Assembly (NCBI RefSeq): GCF_014651855.1
Contig: NZ_BMXR01000002.1
Location: forward strand, 124,001-188,000
DNA length: 64,000 nucleotides
Origin: Saccharospirillum salsuginis
GTDB taxonomy: Bacteria > Pseudomonadota > Gammaproteobacteria > Pseudomonadales > Natronospirillaceae
Direction of reading: 5' to 3'
Shown: positions 62,942 through 64,000 of the stretch, one piece after another
How positions within the stretch are numbered: position 1 is the first letter of the stretch
Layout: every line of letters starts with the position of its first letter
Notes under the pieces: generated by a model
Told to the model about the DNA's origin: nothing
Database searches by the model: none
Seen by the model: only the letters and a program-made list of their open reading frames with translations
Program-made: the position numbers and the translations under genes

Positions 62942-63886
62942 ATGGACTTGATCAGACGCTATAGCGATGCCGTAACGGAGTACTTGCCCCCGGCGGAACG
63001 CCGGTCCGTCGGGGACGAACTCTACGACGACTTGTGCGAGCAATACGCGGAGCAGTCGCATGAAACAGGCAGTGAAGAACACCAGCTGACGTTTCTGCGC
63101 CAGCAACCGCCCCCGATGAAGATGGCCCGTCGGTTCATTGGGGAGCGCTACCTCATCGGGCCGGATCTGTACCTTCCCTATATTCGCAGTCTTCGGGTCG
63201 CGACCGTGCTGGTGGCGGCGCTGCATCTGTTGTTGTGGGTGGTCAAGGTCGCGCTGGGAGAAGGCGGCTACATTCAGACCACAATACAGCAGTTGGCGTC
63301 CTTCCCGGGGACCTGGCTGGTCGTAGCCGGTATCCTGACTCTGGTTTTCGCCGTGTTCGAGCGGACCGGTGAGCGCATTGGTAGCGCGGTCGACTGGCGT
63401 CCCGAGGTGCTTCGCAGCCGGGATGTCAGCGTTCGGATTCCGGTGGGTGAAACGCTCTTCGACATGGTGGTCGCGCTGGTGGCCCTGCTGTGGTGGAACG
63501 GTGCGGTCCGGTGGCCGCTGCGGGTGGAACATGCCGGGGAGACCTACGCCTGGTCCTTACCCGAGATCAGCGTCTTTGTGATGGTGTTGGTCAATGTTTT
63601 GCTGGTCATCGATCTGGTGTTCGCCGCTTTCAAGCTGATCCGTCATTATTGGCGTCCGTCAATCCGGTCGATGGATATCGCGATCAATCTCATCTGGATG
63701 GGGCTGTTGCTGTATGCGATTCAGGCCGATGCATTGCTTGTCTACGCCAACGAACCCCTGCCGGAAACCCTGGTCAAGCTGCAATCGGCGCTGGAGTTGT
63801 CGATTCGCCTGGGGTTGACAGTTGTTGTGGCCATACTGGGCTGGGAGGTGTTGTCCCAGGGGCGTCGGTTGTTGAATCGAACCTGA
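62942..63886 (+). CDS. Membrane protein paired with PadR
   Basis: A 314-residue protein. Residues 1-75 are a soluble helical domain ('RYSDAVTEYLPPAERRSVGDELYDDLCEQY') like the HAAS-type domains found next to PadR regulators, followed by about six membrane helices ('VATVLVAALHLLLWVVKVAL', 'TWLVVAGILTLVFAVF', 'IRLGLTVVVAILGWEVL'). Such proteins may be membrane partners of the regulator, but the role is not established. It starts three bases after padR. Confidence 0.72.
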   Translation: MDLIRRYSDAVTEYLPPAERRSVGDELYDDLCEQYAEQSHETGSEEHQLTFLRQQPPPMKMARRFIGERYLIGPDLYLPYIRSLRVATVLVAALHLLLWVVKVALGEGGYIQTTIQQLASFPGTWLVVAGILTLVFAVFERTGERIGSAVDWRPEVLRSRDVSVRIPVGETLFDMVVALVALLWWNGAVRWPLRVEHAGETYAWSLPEISVFVMVLVNVLLVIDLVFAAFKLIRHYWRPSIRSMDIAINLIWMGLLLYAIQADALLVYANEPLPETLVKLQSALELSIRLGLTVVVAILGWEVLSQGRRLLNRT

Positions 63887-63944
63887 TGTCGCTAAAATGC
63901 GGACTGGTTCGCATTCTGGCGAGAGTCGTTCATACTGGGGGTCT

Positions 63945-63984
63945 GGAGGGTGCCGAAGTCAATAGGGACTGCCCGGACACCTCC
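63945..63984. other. Strong stem-loop near window end
   Basis: GGAGGGTGCCG pairs with CGGACACCTCC around a loop of about 18 bases. It is not followed by T residues within the window and matches none of the repeat families above. No gene is visible in 63887-64000. Confidence 0.4.
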
Positions 63985-64000
63985 CTCAAGGACGCGAGGA

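Overview
The window looks like a chromosomal piece of a GC-rich, probably marine or halotolerant gammaproteobacterium (Oceanospirillales-like; a Saccharospirillum-type organism would fit, but the genus is inference). Supporting this are a gammaproteobacterial gene set (radA, tamAB, rpe-gph-trpEG, trpR), a seven-subunit-equivalent Mrp sodium/proton antiporter, PEP-CTERM surface proteins, a complete urea uptake plus urease locus, and several families of small palindromic intergenic repeats.

Layout. 1-1.3 kb: 3' end of radA, facing a PA4642-like gene across two hairpin repeats. 1.6-8.1 kb: tamA-tamB, outer-membrane assembly. 8.4-11.9 kb: an asymmetric heterodimeric ABC exporter (mdlA/mdlB type). 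12-13.1 kb: a PEP-CTERM 'choice-of-anchor L' protein with a sigma-54-like promoter, followed by a 52-bp tandem repeat. 13.1-16.9 kb: a GbsR-type regulator, a short-Q-loop cytochrome bd oxidase (cydA-cydB), and an encapsulin-type ferritin without a visible shell gene or targeting tail. 17-19.6 kb: a GAF/HD-GYP protein and a DUF3530 protein. 19.7-24.4 kb: rpe, a HAD-IIB phosphatase, gph, a periplasmic binding protein, and VOC, DUF1304 and GFA proteins. 24.4-26.8 kb: trpR-trpE-trpG, with a TrpR operator lying across the trpR start codon. 27-28.1 kb: cupin and DUF1415 proteins. 28.1-34.3 kb: the mrp operon, with a translationally coupled DUF202 gene at its end. 34.7-41.9 kb: LysR/GST pair, an orphan Rhs protein, a PNPOx-like flavoprotein, and a dimethylglycine/N-methylproline demethylase-like enzyme divergent from a TetR regulator. 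41.9-53.9 kb: one co-oriented 13-gene run, urtABCDE-ureDABCEFG-hupE/ureJ, importing urea and hydrolysing it to ammonia. 54.3-56.4 kb: an Rpn-family protein and a lower-GC wHTH/nucleotidyltransferase pair. 56.5-58.4 kb: a LysR/NmrA-like pair. 58.4-59 kb: a second PEP-CTERM gene with two TGTCGG boxes and a perfectly spaced GG-N10-GC element. 59.2-63.9 kb: a small membrane protein, a 16-repeat ELWxxDGT lipoprotein, and a PadR-regulated membrane protein.

The most unusual layer is the intergenic repeats. Family I (six copies) has a conserved core with two small hairpins usually tipped CATCCATG, enclosed by about 30-bp arms that are complementary within a copy but unrelated between copies. Family II (three copies) starts within 0-7 bp of the stop codon of the gene before it. 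Families III-V interrupt the urease operon at three junctions. No rRNA, tRNA, CRISPR array, IS transposase or prophage was recognised.
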